From assembly GCA_015232395.1 (NCBI GenBank), contig JADFZT010000011.1:1-64000 (forward strand): 64,000 bases of DNA, given 5' to 3'. Position numbers and translations under genes: made by a program. This document shows, in pieces, positions 44,103-53,114 of the stretch. Within the stretch, counting starts at the first letter, position 1; the number at the start of each line of letters is the position of its first letter. The DNA is from Magnetococcales bacterium. GTDB lineage: Bacteria; Pseudomonadota; Magnetococcia; Magnetococcales; JADFZT01. The notes below the pieces were generated by a model. The model did not search any database and was not told the DNA's origin. It saw only the letters and a program-made list of their open reading frames with translations.

Positions 44103-45242
44103 TCAAGTTTCCCCGCTAAAAATTTTCAGATAACGGTGGAAGACGAAAATTCGGTTACGTTGATAGCCGGTAATTTCTGCCAATACCCCTTTTTCCACCA
44201 GGGTGTTCACCAGTTGGTTTGCCGACTGATAGGTTGTTTGTAGCTGGTTTGCGACCGTCCCGACATTAACCGCAGGTTGCTCGTAAAGATAATGGAGGAG
44301 TTTGTGGCCATTTTCAGCGCGACGCCCCAGGGTGGCAATGACGCTGTCCAGTTCCTGCCGCAGAGCGAGAATATTTTGGAAAGTCTGCTTGCCATTTTCT
44401 GCTGTTTCCAAAACCGCTTGGAGGAAAAATCGGCACCAATGGCCAATATCGTTGGATTCCCTAACACGGGTCAACGCATCAAAATAGGCCCCTCGATTTT
44501 TTTCCAGATGAGTTGAAAGGTAGAGGGAGGGGTTGGTCAAAAGACCGTTGCTGACCAGATAGAGGGTGATGAGTAGTCGCCCGATACGTCCGTTGCCACC
44601 CAGAAAAGGGTGAATGGTTTCAAACTGATAATGGCTGATGGCGCAACGGATGAGGTGGGGAACCTGAATTTCGTCATTGTGCCAAAAGGCCTCCAGATCT
44701 CCCAGCAGTTCCGGTAGATCGTTGTGATGGGGGGGAATGAAAGCCGCGTCAGCCAGAGAAGCCCCACCGATCCAATTTTGACTACGCCGAAATTCTCCCG
44801 GGGTTTTGCGTTCCCCTCGGACACCTGACAAAAGCGTGGCGTGGGTATCTTTGAGGAGGCGCAGGGAGAGGGGAAGGGCTGGCAAAGTGGCAACAGCTTC
44901 ATTCATGGCCCGAATATAATTTTGAACTTCCCGCCAATCATTCCGGCGTTCAGGAGGGATTTCATTCTCTTCCAGAACAGCTTCATCCATCTGGGTTCGG
45001 GTGCCTTCGATTTGGCAGGAGAGGCGGGCCTCCTTGATGACATGCATGCGGATAAACATTTCCACATTGGGAACAATCGAGGTAAAGGCGTTGAGTTCTC
45101 CCAGCGCCCGGCTGGCTTTTTCCAGGAGTTGGTTGATGCGGGGGTCTTCCCAGCGCCATTCCAGGTTGACCAGAGCTGGCTGAAAGCTTTTGTACTGGTA
45201 TTGTTGGCGATTCGTTCCGGAAATGAAGGATTCGAATTTCAT
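44103..45242 (-). CDS. Fic-family protein with altered Fic motif
   Basis: 379 residues from ATG 45242. The N-terminal part is the Fic/DOC-N region with the inhibitory S75-CQI-E79-G80 motif, RLSCQIEGTRTQ. The Fic core follows (about 110-235). Its active-site loop is H211-P-F-L-G-G-N-G-R-I-G-R: the acidic residue of HxFx(D/E)GN is Gly. A winged helix lies at the C-terminus (AVNVGTVANQLQTTYQSANQLVNTLVEKGVLAEITGYQRNRIFVF). Fic enzymes usually transfer AMP to proteins; the loss of the metal-binding acid makes normal AMPylation doubtful. The gene stands alone in accessory DNA. Confidence 0.88.
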   Translation of the reverse strand: MKFESFISGTNRQQYQYKSFQPALVNLEWRWEDPRINQLLEKASRALGELNAFTSIVPNVEMFIRMHVIKEARLSCQIEGTRTQMDEAVLEENEIPPERRNDWREVQNYIRAMNEAVATLPALPLSLRLLKDTHATLLSGVRGERKTPGEFRRSQNWIGGASLADAAFIPPHHNDLPELLGDLEAFWHNDEIQVPHLIRCAISHYQFETIHPFLGGNGRIGRLLITLYLVSNGLLTNPSLYLSTHLEKNRGAYFDALTRVRESNDIGHWCRFFLQAVLETAENGKQTFQNILALRQELDSVIATLGRRAENGHKLLHYLYEQPAVNVGTVANQLQTTYQSANQLVNTLVEKGVLAEITGYQRNRIFVFHRYLKIFSGET

Positions 45243-46135
45243 AGGTAACCGTACTGTTTGGTGCAACGGAAATTTGGCTGAATACAGGGGGGCTGCTTAT
45301 CCTGGGAAACGTCCTGAAAAAATATATTCCCATTCTGTCAGCCTGCTATTGCCGATGATTTTTGTCAATGGATTCGGGAGAATCGGATTACGCTGATTAT
45401 CTTTGCGTAAGGTTCAAACTACCGGTTTTAGCTGGCCAGCTTCCAGCACCTGTTTTCGAACCAACCGGCTTTAGTCGGTAGTTGTTCAGTTTGATCCATT
45501 TCTGGCAAAACATCAAAAATGTGGATCACCTATTGTAAATTAGGCATGGTATATGACCATTTTCGGCAGTTTGTATCGATAAATGGACCATTTTTGCCTG
45601 AATTCTACATATGTATATGTGTATAAGTGGCTGTTATGCGCTGTTGTTTTATGGAGGTATTCTGTTGAAAAACAGGGCTTAGCATCGAATATTAGCTGGA
45701 GATTATTCAGTAATGGCACCAAGTATGCAGGTAGATTGGCAGGAATCTGTTTGAAAATGGGTGAAATGTAAAAATAATTTTACTCTGTTTGGGGTGGGGA
45801 AAGCCGCTGTTGGCTGAATATGGCGGCGACTGTTTCCTGGTGAGTGGCCAGGTAACTCTTTTGATTCATTCAACAATTTTTTGTTTGTTTCCGAAATTGC
45901 TCCATTTTTGGAGATTGTTACATTGTTTTACTTGACATCCAGTTCGACAAGATCGGGCTACGGTCCTGAAACTTAAAGGGAGATTGGACTATCCAAGTAG
46001 TACAAGCAGTGGACCGTTCGCGCTTTACGCATGACTCCTGAAACAAGGGAGGCATGGGCCCAAAGGGTTGTATCCAAGGGGGTCGGATCCGATGGCTGAA
46101 AGTGGCTCGGCTCCTAAGCTTACGTGGAGGGTTCC
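45243..46135. other. Gene-free 890-base stretch, AT-rich in the middle
   Basis: From 45,490 to 45,780 the sequence is far richer in A and T than the neighbours (ATATGTATATGTGTATAAG), and the only frame there (62 residues) has no recognisable domain. The end near 46,100 is the leader of the YiiX-like gene. It could be the remains of foreign DNA. TTGACA at 45,932 lacks a fitting -10. Confidence 0.5.
45417..45483. repeat. Nested inverted repeats of IS200/IS605-end type
   Basis: AACTACCG pairs with CGGTAGTT 52 bases on. Inside lie the perfect palindrome GCTGGCCAGC and a small CCG...CGG stem around GCTTTAGT. Subterminal hairpins with GGCTxxAGCC-like cores mark ends of IS200/IS605 elements; no transposase is present. 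Resemblance only. Confidence 0.3.
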
Positions 46136-47191
46136 ATGGGTGAACACATCACGACTTGGATGGGAGATCGTATCGTTGGCTGGTTGACCTCGGAAGCACA
46201 ACCCAGCGGCATGCCCCTTTGCAACTTCCAGCGCCTCACAGCCGAAGTGCGGCCTTGTGATGTGATCCTGGTGGAAGGGCGCAGCCGGGTGAGCGAGGTG
46301 ATCAAGACCATCACCCAGTCCCCCTGGTCCCACTCGGTGCTCTATATCGGTCGTTTGAGCCAGATTGATGACCTGAACCTCCGACGCCTGTTGGATCAGC
46401 ACTATCAGGGGGATTCCGAAGAGCCTTTGGTGGTGGAGGCGATGATGGGTGAGGGGACGGTGGTCACGCCCCTCTCCAACTACCGGACCCACCATTTGCG
46501 CATCTGCCGCCCCAAGGCGATCTCCCAGTGGGACGCCCTGAAGGTGATCGAATATGCCATTCACCGTATCGGCACCCGCTACGACGTTCGCCAGATCATT
46601 GATCTTGCCCGCTTTTTGCTACCTTACAGCATCCTGCCCCGGCGCTTTCGCTCCAGCCTCTTTTCCCACCAGGCCGGGGATACCACCCGCACGGTTTGTT
46701 CTTCCATGTTGGCCCAGGCCTTCATGTCGGTGCACTTTCCGATTTTGCCGGTGGTGCAGCGCAATGATGCGGGGGAGCTGAAGCTCTACCGGCGCAATTT
46801 CCGGCTCTTCACCCCCCGGGATTTTGATCACTCTCCCTATTTCGAAATCATCAAATATCCCCTGGTGGGCCATGAAGATCTGGCCAACTACCGCAACCTG
46901 CCCTGGGATTGCGAAGGGTTGGTCTGCAACGCCGAGGGGGATTGTTATCTGCCTGGCCCTGGCAAGAGCACCAAAAACGCCTGGGTGGTGTCGCCCAAGG
47001 GGGCGCTCCATACCTTCCTCAAAAAAACCAGGCGACTTATCTCCTGGCCGTTTTCCCTCCCCTCCTGGGGTTTGGGTGGGCCGTTCCATTTTGCTTCCCG
47101 CCTGAATGTGCCGGGGTTACCGGCTGATGACCATGAGGGGAAGAGCCGGGAGAAGCGACAACAGGCAACTGTGGAAAGGGGATCGTCATGA
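46136..47191 (+). CDS. YiiX/YebB-like NlpC/P60-fold hydrolase
   Basis: 351 residues; ATG 46136 follows GGAGGG. It has the permuted papain-like fold of YiiX/YebB: RPCDVILVEG, WSHSVLYIGR with the active His, LVVEAMMGEGTVVTPLSNY, and TRTVCSSMLAQAF with the likely active Cys. No membrane helix is obvious. Members cleave amide or ester bonds, substrates mostly unknown. It is the first gene of the beta-oxidation run (ATGA overlap with fadE), so a lipid or acyl-amide substrate is a reasonable guess. Confidence 0.72.
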   Translation: MGEHITTWMGDRIVGWLTSEAQPSGMPLCNFQRLTAEVRPCDVILVEGRSRVSEVIKTITQSPWSHSVLYIGRLSQIDDLNLRRLLDQHYQGDSEEPLVVEAMMGEGTVVTPLSNYRTHHLRICRPKAISQWDALKVIEYAIHRIGTRYDVRQIIDLARFLLPYSILPRRFRSSLFSHQAGDTTRTVCSSMLAQAFMSVHFPILPVVQRNDAGELKLYRRNFRLFTPRDFDHSPYFEIIKYPLVGHEDLANYRNLPWDCEGLVCNAEGDCYLPGPGKSTKNAWVVSPKGALHTFLKKTRRLISWPFSLPSWGLGGPFHFASRLNVPGLPADDHEGKSREKRQQATVERGSS

Positions 47192-49626
47192 ATACCTATT
47201 ATTGGCTGGTTCCGGGATTGTTGGCTCTCTTTTGGATGTTGGCCTTTTACGGCGCTTCCCGGGGAGCTTGGAGTGGATGGGTGGGGTTGGTGGTCTTGGC
47301 GGCCGGTTGGCCCTGGACACCTCTCACCGGGTTCCACTGGCTTGGGGCCGGGAGCTTTTTGGCCCTGGCTGCGGTGGTCAATATCTCTTCCCTGCGGCTC
47401 AAGCTTTTGACCTCTCCTCTGATGGGGCTCTTCCGCAAGGCCTTGCCCCCGCTCTCCCGCACCGAAAAGGAAGCCCTGGAAGCGGGGACGGTGTGGTGGG
47501 ATCGGGAAATATTCAGTGGCGATCCCAACTGGGAAAAGCTCCTGAATGAGCCCCCCTCGGTGTTGAGCCGGGAGGAGCAGGCTTTTTTGGATGGGCCGGT
47601 GGCCGAGCTGTGTCGGATGATCGACGATTGGCAGATCACCGCTACCACCCAGGATTTGACCCCGCAAGTGTGGCGCTTCATGAAGGAAAAGCGCTTTTTC
47701 GGCCTGGTGATTCCCAAAGAGTATGGCGGGCTGGGTTTTTCTCCCAGCGGCCACTCGGCTGTGGTGACCAAAGTCGCCAGCCGCTCCATCACCGCAGCGG
47801 TGACGGTGATGGTGCCCAACTCCCTGGGGCCTGCGGAGCTGCTGCGCCATTACGGCACCGAGGCGCAAAAGGACCACTATCTCCCCCGATTGGCCGATGG
47901 CCGGGAGATTCCCTGCTTTGCCCTGACCTCGCCCGAAGCGGGCAGTGATGCGGGATCGATGCCCGATACCGGGGTGGTGTGCCGGGGGGATTGGCAGGGA
48001 CGGAAAAATGTCCTGGGCATCCGGGTCAACTGGGACAAACGCTACATCACCCTGGCCCCGGTGGCGACGGTGTTGGGGCTGGCTTTTCGCCTCCACGATC
48101 CCGACGGGCTTTTGGGGATGGAAAAAAATGTCGGGATCACCCTGGCGTTGATTCCGGTGCCCCTGCCGGGGATGGAGATCGGCAGCCGCCACAATCCATT
48201 GGATATTCCCTTCCAAAACGGCCCCACCCGGGGGCGGGATGTGTTCATTCCCATGGAGATGGTCATCGGTGGTGCCCCCCGGGCTGGGCAGGGGTGGCGG
48301 ATGTTGATGGATTGTCTGGCTGAGGGACGCTCCATTTCCCTGCCGGCACTCAGTGTCGGTGCAGGCAAGACCGCCTGTCGGGTGGTGGGGGATTATGCCC
48401 GGGTGCGGCGGCAATTCAAGTTGCCCATCGGTCGCTTCGAAGGGGTACAGGAGGCGATGGGGCGCATGGCCGGGGAGACCTGGCTGATGGAAGCGGCCCG
48501 ACGCTTTACCGTCTCTGCCGTGGATCAGGGCCACAAACCTTCGGTGATTTCAGCTCTCACCAAATATCAGCTCACCGAGCGGATGCGCCGGGTGGTGAAT
48601 GATGCCATGGATGTGGTGGGAGGCGCTGGCATCTGTGTGGGGCCTCGCAACCTTATCGCCGGGATGTATCGGGCGATTCCCGTGGGTATCACGGTGGAGG
48701 GGGCCAATATTCTCACCCGCACCCTGATTGTCTTCGGCCAGGGGGCGATCCGGGCCCATCCCCATATTCTCCATGAACTACAGGCGTTGGAAGAGCCCGA
48801 TCCGGCCAAGAGTGCCCGGGCTTTTGATCAGGCTTTTTTCAATCATGTCTCCTTCACCCTGCAAAATGGTGCCCGGGCAGTGTGGTATGGCCTGAGTGGC
48901 GCGCGCACGGTGAAAACCCCGGTCCATGGGGCGGAAAAACGCTACTACCAGCAGCTCACCCGGCTGGCGGCGGTTTTCGCCCTGGTGACCGATGTGGCCC
49001 TGCTCACCCTGGGGGGCTCCCTCAAGCGGCGGGAATCCCTCTCCGGGCGGATGGCGGACATGCTTTCCCATCTCTATCTGGGAGCGGCGGCCCTGAAGCA
49101 GTTCCATGAGCGGGGTCGTCCCGAAAGCGATCTGCCCCTGCTCCAGTGGGCCATGCACCATAATCTTCATGGGGCCGAGCAATCCCTGGCGGGATTTTTG
49201 GAAAACTTTCCCTTCCGCCCCCTGGCCTGGCTGCTCTCTCTGGTGGCAGCCCCCCTGGGACGCTCTCACACCCCTCCCAGCGACCGTTTGACCCACCAGT
49301 GCGCCGCCCTGCTCCAGGAGCCGGCCCCGGTACGGGATCGCCTGACTGCCGGGATCTTTATTCCTGCCGGAGATCGGGAACCTTTCGCCCGGCTGGAAGC
49401 GGCCTTCACCAGCACCATCGCCGCCGAGCCGGTGGAGCGGAAGCTGAAAGTGTTTGGCAAATTGCATATCGGTAGCAACGACACCTTGCTGGAAGCGGCT
49501 GTGGGGCAGGGGGTGATCAACTCTCTGGAAGCCCAAACCCTTCGCAACGCCGATCGACTGCGCCGGGAAGTGATCCAGGTGGATGAATTTCCAGCCCCCT
49601 CCAAACAATGGGAGAATGCGGCATGA
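47188..49626 (+). CDS. fadE: Acyl-CoA dehydrogenase FadE
   Basis: 812 residues, the size of E. coli FadE (about 814). It oxidises acyl-CoA to trans-2-enoyl-CoA with FAD. Two N-terminal membrane segments (about 5-23 and 30-64), then KEKRFFGLVIPKEYGGLGFSPSGHSAVVTKVASRS, FALTSPEAGSDAGSMPDTG, RFEGVQEAMGRMAG, and DAMDVVGGAGICVGPRN. The long C-terminal domain of this subclass is present. The start overlaps the previous stop and the stop overlaps the thiolase start, both as ATGA, so translation is coupled. Confidence 0.93.
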   Translation: MNTYYWLVPGLLALFWMLAFYGASRGAWSGWVGLVVLAAGWPWTPLTGFHWLGAGSFLALAAVVNISSLRLKLLTSPLMGLFRKALPPLSRTEKEALEAGTVWWDREIFSGDPNWEKLLNEPPSVLSREEQAFLDGPVAELCRMIDDWQITATTQDLTPQVWRFMKEKRFFGLVIPKEYGGLGFSPSGHSAVVTKVASRSITAAVTVMVPNSLGPAELLRHYGTEAQKDHYLPRLADGREIPCFALTSPEAGSDAGSMPDTGVVCRGDWQGRKNVLGIRVNWDKRYITLAPVATVLGLAFRLHDPDGLLGMEKNVGITLALIPVPLPGMEIGSRHNPLDIPFQNGPTRGRDVFIPMEMVIGGAPRAGQGWRMLMDCLAEGRSISLPALSVGAGKTACRVVGDYARVRRQFKLPIGRFEGVQEAMGRMAGETWLMEAARRFTVSAVDQGHKPSVISALTKYQLTERMRRVVNDAMDVVGGAGICVGPRNLIAGMYRAIPVGITVEGANILTRTLIVFGQGAIRAHPHILHELQALEEPDPAKSARAFDQAFFNHVSFTLQNGARAVWYGLSGARTVKTPVHGAEKRYYQQLTRLAAVFALVTDVALLTLGGSLKRRESLSGRMADMLSHLYLGAAALKQFHERGRPESDLPLLQWAMHHNLHGAEQSLAGFLENFPFRPLAWLLSLVAAPLGRSHTPPSDRLTHQCAALLQEPAPVRDRLTAGIFIPAGDREPFARLEAAFTSTIAAEPVERKLKVFGKLHIGSNDTLLEAAVGQGVINSLEAQTLRNADRLRREVIQVDEFPAPSKQWENAA

Positions 49627-50933
49627 ACGTAAGCCCAGTGGTGGGAAAAGCTCTGGAGCCGGTCTATGTGGTGGATGGCACCCGGACGCCGTTTTTAAAA
49701 GCCCTGGGGCGACCCAATTCCATGTCGGCTGCGGACTTGGCGGTGGCGGCCGGGCGCCATTTGCTCCTGCGGCAACCCTTTGAGCCCCAGAGCATCGACG
49801 AGGTGATTTTGGGGTGTGTGTTGCCCGCCCCGGATGAAGCCAATATCGCCCGGGTGGTCTCCCTGCGTTTGGGGTGTGGCCATGAAACCCCGGCCTGGAC
49901 CGTTCAGCGCAACTGCGCTTCCGGCATGCAGGCGATTGATACAGCCATTCGCAACATTCAAAACGGCTCCTCCCGGATGGTGCTGGCGGGGGGGGTGGAG
50001 GCGATGAGTCGGGCCCCTCTCCAGTGGCGCCCGGAGCTGGTCTCCTGGTTTGCCAACTGGCGCAAGGCCCGGGGCGTGCCTGCCAAGATGAAGCTTTTGG
50101 GGGCGCTCAGCCTGAAACAATTGCGCCCGGTGGTGGCTCTGCTCAAGGGGCTCACCGATCCGGTGGTGGGGCTCTCCATGGGCCAGACCGGGGAAATTTT
50201 GGCCCATCGTTTCGGGATCACCCGGGAGGAGATGGACGCTTTCGCCCTGGAAAGCCATCAACGTCTGAACCAAGCCCAGGAGGAGGGGCTTTTCAAAAAG
50301 GAGGTCACCCCTCTGTTTGAGGTGGGGGGAGGTATCGAAGGGGCGGATCAGGGGCTCAGGAAGGATTCGACCCTGGAAGCCCTGGGCCGCTTGAAACCGG
50401 TCTTCGACCGCCACCACGGCCAGCTGACGGCGGGTAACTCCGCCCAGGTGAGCGATGGGGCGGCGCTGCTGCTTTTGGCTGACGAACAGTCGGTGATGAA
50501 ACACAACCTGCGGGTGCTGGGTCGGGTGACACCAGCGGCCTGGGCAGGTTTGGATCCGGCCCAGATGGGTTTGGGGCCGGTCCACGCCATCGCCCAGCTT
50601 TTAAAGCGCGAAAAACAGTCCATGTCGGGGATCGACTATTGGGAGATCAACGAAGCCTTCGCAGCCCAGGTGCTGGCGTGTGATCGGGCGGCCCGGGATG
50701 CCGATTATGGCCGGAAGGCGTTGGGGCTTGATGGCGCTCTTGGAGGGTTTCCCCGGGAGCGGCTGAATGTCGATGGCGGGGCGATCTCCATCGGTCACCC
50801 GGTGGGGGCCAGTGGTGCGCGCATTGTGTTGCATCTGTTGAACCTGTTGCAGTCCAAAAACGCCCGCCGGGGGATAGCCGCCCTCTGTATCGGTGGTGGC
50901 CAGGGTGGGGCGATGTTGGCGGAAGCGGTTTAG
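49623..50933 (+). CDS. fadA: Acetyl-CoA acyltransferase (FadA/FadI-type thiolase)
   Basis: 436 residues, the length of E. coli FadI. It does the last, thiolytic step of beta-oxidation. Catalytic Cys in QRNCASGMQAIDTAI, GGVEAMSRAPL, MGQTGEILAHRFGITREEMDAFALESHQR, NEAFAAQ, HPVGASGAR, and the second Cys in ALCIGGGQGGAML. It is encoded with a FadJ-like partner, 12 bases apart. The ATG at 49623 overlaps the fadE stop. Confidence 0.93.
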   Translation: MNVSPVVGKALEPVYVVDGTRTPFLKALGRPNSMSAADLAVAAGRHLLLRQPFEPQSIDEVILGCVLPAPDEANIARVVSLRLGCGHETPAWTVQRNCASGMQAIDTAIRNIQNGSSRMVLAGGVEAMSRAPLQWRPELVSWFANWRKARGVPAKMKLLGALSLKQLRPVVALLKGLTDPVVGLSMGQTGEILAHRFGITREEMDAFALESHQRLNQAQEEGLFKKEVTPLFEVGGGIEGADQGLRKDSTLEALGRLKPVFDRHHGQLTAGNSAQVSDGAALLLLADEQSVMKHNLRVLGRVTPAAWAGLDPAQMGLGPVHAIAQLLKREKQSMSGIDYWEINEAFAAQVLACDRAARDADYGRKALGLDGALGGFPRERLNVDGGAISIGHPVGASGARIVLHLLNLLQSKNARRGIAALCIGGGQGGAMLAEAV

Positions 50934-50945
50934 GGAGGTGTGATC

Positions 50946-53114
50946 ATGGACAATAATAAGACCGATCGTAAAATCGGAACCGGTCATCACTGGCAGCTTG
51001 AGCAGGATGAGACCGGAATAGCCTGGCTGACCCTGGATGTGGTGGGCAGCGGGGCCAATGTGCTTTCCACCGAGGTGCTTTTGGAGCTGGATCGGGTGTT
51101 GGATCCCCTGGTGGGGGCGCCTCCCCGGGGGTTGGTGATCCTCTCCGCCAAGAAGAGCGGCTTTATCGCCGGGGCGGATGTGACGGAGTTTACCGATTTT
51201 CAGGGGGAAGCCCAGGCCCGTGAGCATATCCGCAAGGCAGGCCCCATTTTCAACAAGCTGGAAAACCTCTCCTGCCCGACGGTGGCGATGATCCATGGCT
51301 TTTGCCTGGGGGGTGGCTTGGAGCTGGCTTTGAGTTGCCGCTATCGACTGGCGGAGGAAGCCCCCTGCACCCGCTTGGGATTGCCGGAAGTGAAGCTGGG
51401 GATCCATCCCGGTTTTGGCGGCACGGTGCGTCTTAACCGATTGATTGGTCATTTGCAGGGGCTCGGCATGATGTTGACGGGCCGCACCCTGAACGCCAAA
51501 GCCGCCCGGAAGCTGGGGTTGGTGGACCGCACCGCCCCCCGCCGCCATCTGAAACGGGCGGCGGTGAGCTTGATTGAACATCCTCCTCTCCTGCAGCGGG
51601 CCGGTTTTTGGCAGCGGGTGGCAGGCTTTCCCGGAGTGCGCGCCCTGGTGGCTTCCTACCTCCATCGTCAGGTGGCGGTGCGCGCCCCGGTGGATCACTA
51701 TCCAGCCCCCCACGCCCTGATCGACCTGTGGCAGCGCTGGGCGGGTGATCCCCAAGAGATGTTCAGCCAGGAGGCCAACTCCGTCGCCCGACTCTTCAAT
51801 GGGGAGAGCGCCCGAAGCCTGATTCGCCTTTTCACCCTGCGGGAGCAGATGAAGGGGGTGGGCAAGGGGAGCGATTTTCGTCCCAAGCGGCTCCATGTGA
51901 TCGGGGCCGGGGTGATGGGGGGGGATATCGCCGCCTGGGCAGCACTCAACGGCATGGTGGTGACGCTTCACGATCAGAGCCAGGAAAACATTTCCCGGGC
52001 CCTGGTGCGGGCCAACAAGCTCTACCGGAAAAAATTGAAGGATCCCTATCTGGTGCGGGATGCCCTGGATCGCTTGATCCCCGATACCCAAGGGGTGGGG
52101 GTGGGGAAGGCGGATGTGGTGATCGAGGCGATTTTTGAAAACCTGATCGCCAAGCAGTCCCTCTTTCGGGAGGTGGAAAAGCGCCTGAAACCGGGGGCGC
52201 TCCTCGCCACCAACACCTCTTCCATTCCTCTGGAGGAGATCGCCTCGGTGCTGGAACATCCCCGGCGCCTGGTGGGGCTGCACTTTTTCAACCCGGTGGC
52301 CAAAATGCCTCTCCTGGAGGTGGTGACCTGCCGGAAAGAGCAGACCGACCCGGCAGCGGTGGCGGCGGCGTGCGGTTTTGCCGTTACCGTGGATCGCTTG
52401 CCCTTGGTGGTGAAAAGCGGTCCGGGATTTTTGATCAACCGGATCCTGCTCCCCTATCTCCTGGAGGCGGTTACCCTGGTGGCGGAGGGGGTGGATCCCA
52501 GGGCAGTGGACCGAGCGGCACTGCGCTTTGGCATGCCCATGGGGCCGATTGCCCTGGCAGACCAGGTGGGGCTCGATATTTCCCTCTCCGTGGCTGAAAT
52601 TCTCGCCACCCACCTGGGCCGTCCCGTGCCCACCCTGCTTCGGGAACGGGTGGAGCTGGGGTGCCGGGGCAAGAAGAGCGATTGCGGTTTTTATCGCTAC
52701 AAAAAAGGCAAAGCCATTGCCACCGAATTCAAGGGCAAACGCCCACCGCCGGAAGATCTGATGGATCGCTTGATTCTACCGATGATCAACGAGGCGGTAG
52801 CCTGCCTGCGGGAAGGGGTGGTGGCGGATCCGGACGGATTGGATGGTGGCATTGTTTTCGGCACCGGTTTCGCCCCCTTCCGGGGAGGCCCCATGGCCTG
52901 GGTCGCTACCAGAGGGGTGGATAATCTGCTCAAACGTCTCAAGGTGTTGGAGATGCGCCACGGCCATCGCTTTAAAGCGGATGCCGGATGGAACGATCCC
53001 AAGCTGCTGGCGTGGATCGGTCAGAGGGAGAAAAATCATGAAAAAACGCACACCTCAACTGACCCCACCCTGGAAGGTGGATACCCTGTCCGACTTGTTT
53101 CGGGTGCGGGTTGA
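50946..53114 (+). CDS. fadJ: FadJ/FadB-like enoyl-CoA hydratase/3-hydroxyacyl-CoA dehydrogenase
   Basis: 722 residues (E. coli FadJ 714, FadB 729). The hydratase part has both Glu blocks, GGGLELAL and LGLPEVKLGIHPGFGGT. The dehydrogenase part has GAGVMGGDIAAWAA for NAD and VGLHFFNPVAKMPLLEVV with the catalytic His, followed by a C-terminal 3HCDH repeat. The ATG at 50946 follows GGGAGGTG. The last 25 residues overlap the start of fadD by 77 bases in another frame, suggesting that an ancestral stop was lost. Confidence 0.93.
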   Translation: MDNNKTDRKIGTGHHWQLEQDETGIAWLTLDVVGSGANVLSTEVLLELDRVLDPLVGAPPRGLVILSAKKSGFIAGADVTEFTDFQGEAQAREHIRKAGPIFNKLENLSCPTVAMIHGFCLGGGLELALSCRYRLAEEAPCTRLGLPEVKLGIHPGFGGTVRLNRLIGHLQGLGMMLTGRTLNAKAARKLGLVDRTAPRRHLKRAAVSLIEHPPLLQRAGFWQRVAGFPGVRALVASYLHRQVAVRAPVDHYPAPHALIDLWQRWAGDPQEMFSQEANSVARLFNGESARSLIRLFTLREQMKGVGKGSDFRPKRLHVIGAGVMGGDIAAWAALNGMVVTLHDQSQENISRALVRANKLYRKKLKDPYLVRDALDRLIPDTQGVGVGKADVVIEAIFENLIAKQSLFREVEKRLKPGALLATNTSSIPLEEIASVLEHPRRLVGLHFFNPVAKMPLLEVVTCRKEQTDPAAVAAACGFAVTVDRLPLVVKSGPGFLINRILLPYLLEAVTLVAEGVDPRAVDRAALRFGMPMGPIALADQVGLDISLSVAEILATHLGRPVPTLLRERVELGCRGKKSDCGFYRYKKGKAIATEFKGKRPPPEDLMDRLILPMINEAVACLREGVVADPDGLDGGIVFGTGFAPFRGGPMAWVATRGVDNLLKRLKVLEMRHGHRFKADAGWNDPKLLAWIGQREKNHEKTHTSTDPTLEGGYPVRLVSGAG

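Noticed and set aside
45583-45771. 62-residue frame in the AT-rich gap
   Set aside because: No ribosome site and no recognisable domain; such frames are expected by chance in AT-rich DNA.
45932-45960. Sigma-70 promoter for the beta-oxidation operon
   Set aside because: TTGACA is perfect, but at 17 bases the -10 would be GGGCTA, which is too far from TATAAT to support the call.
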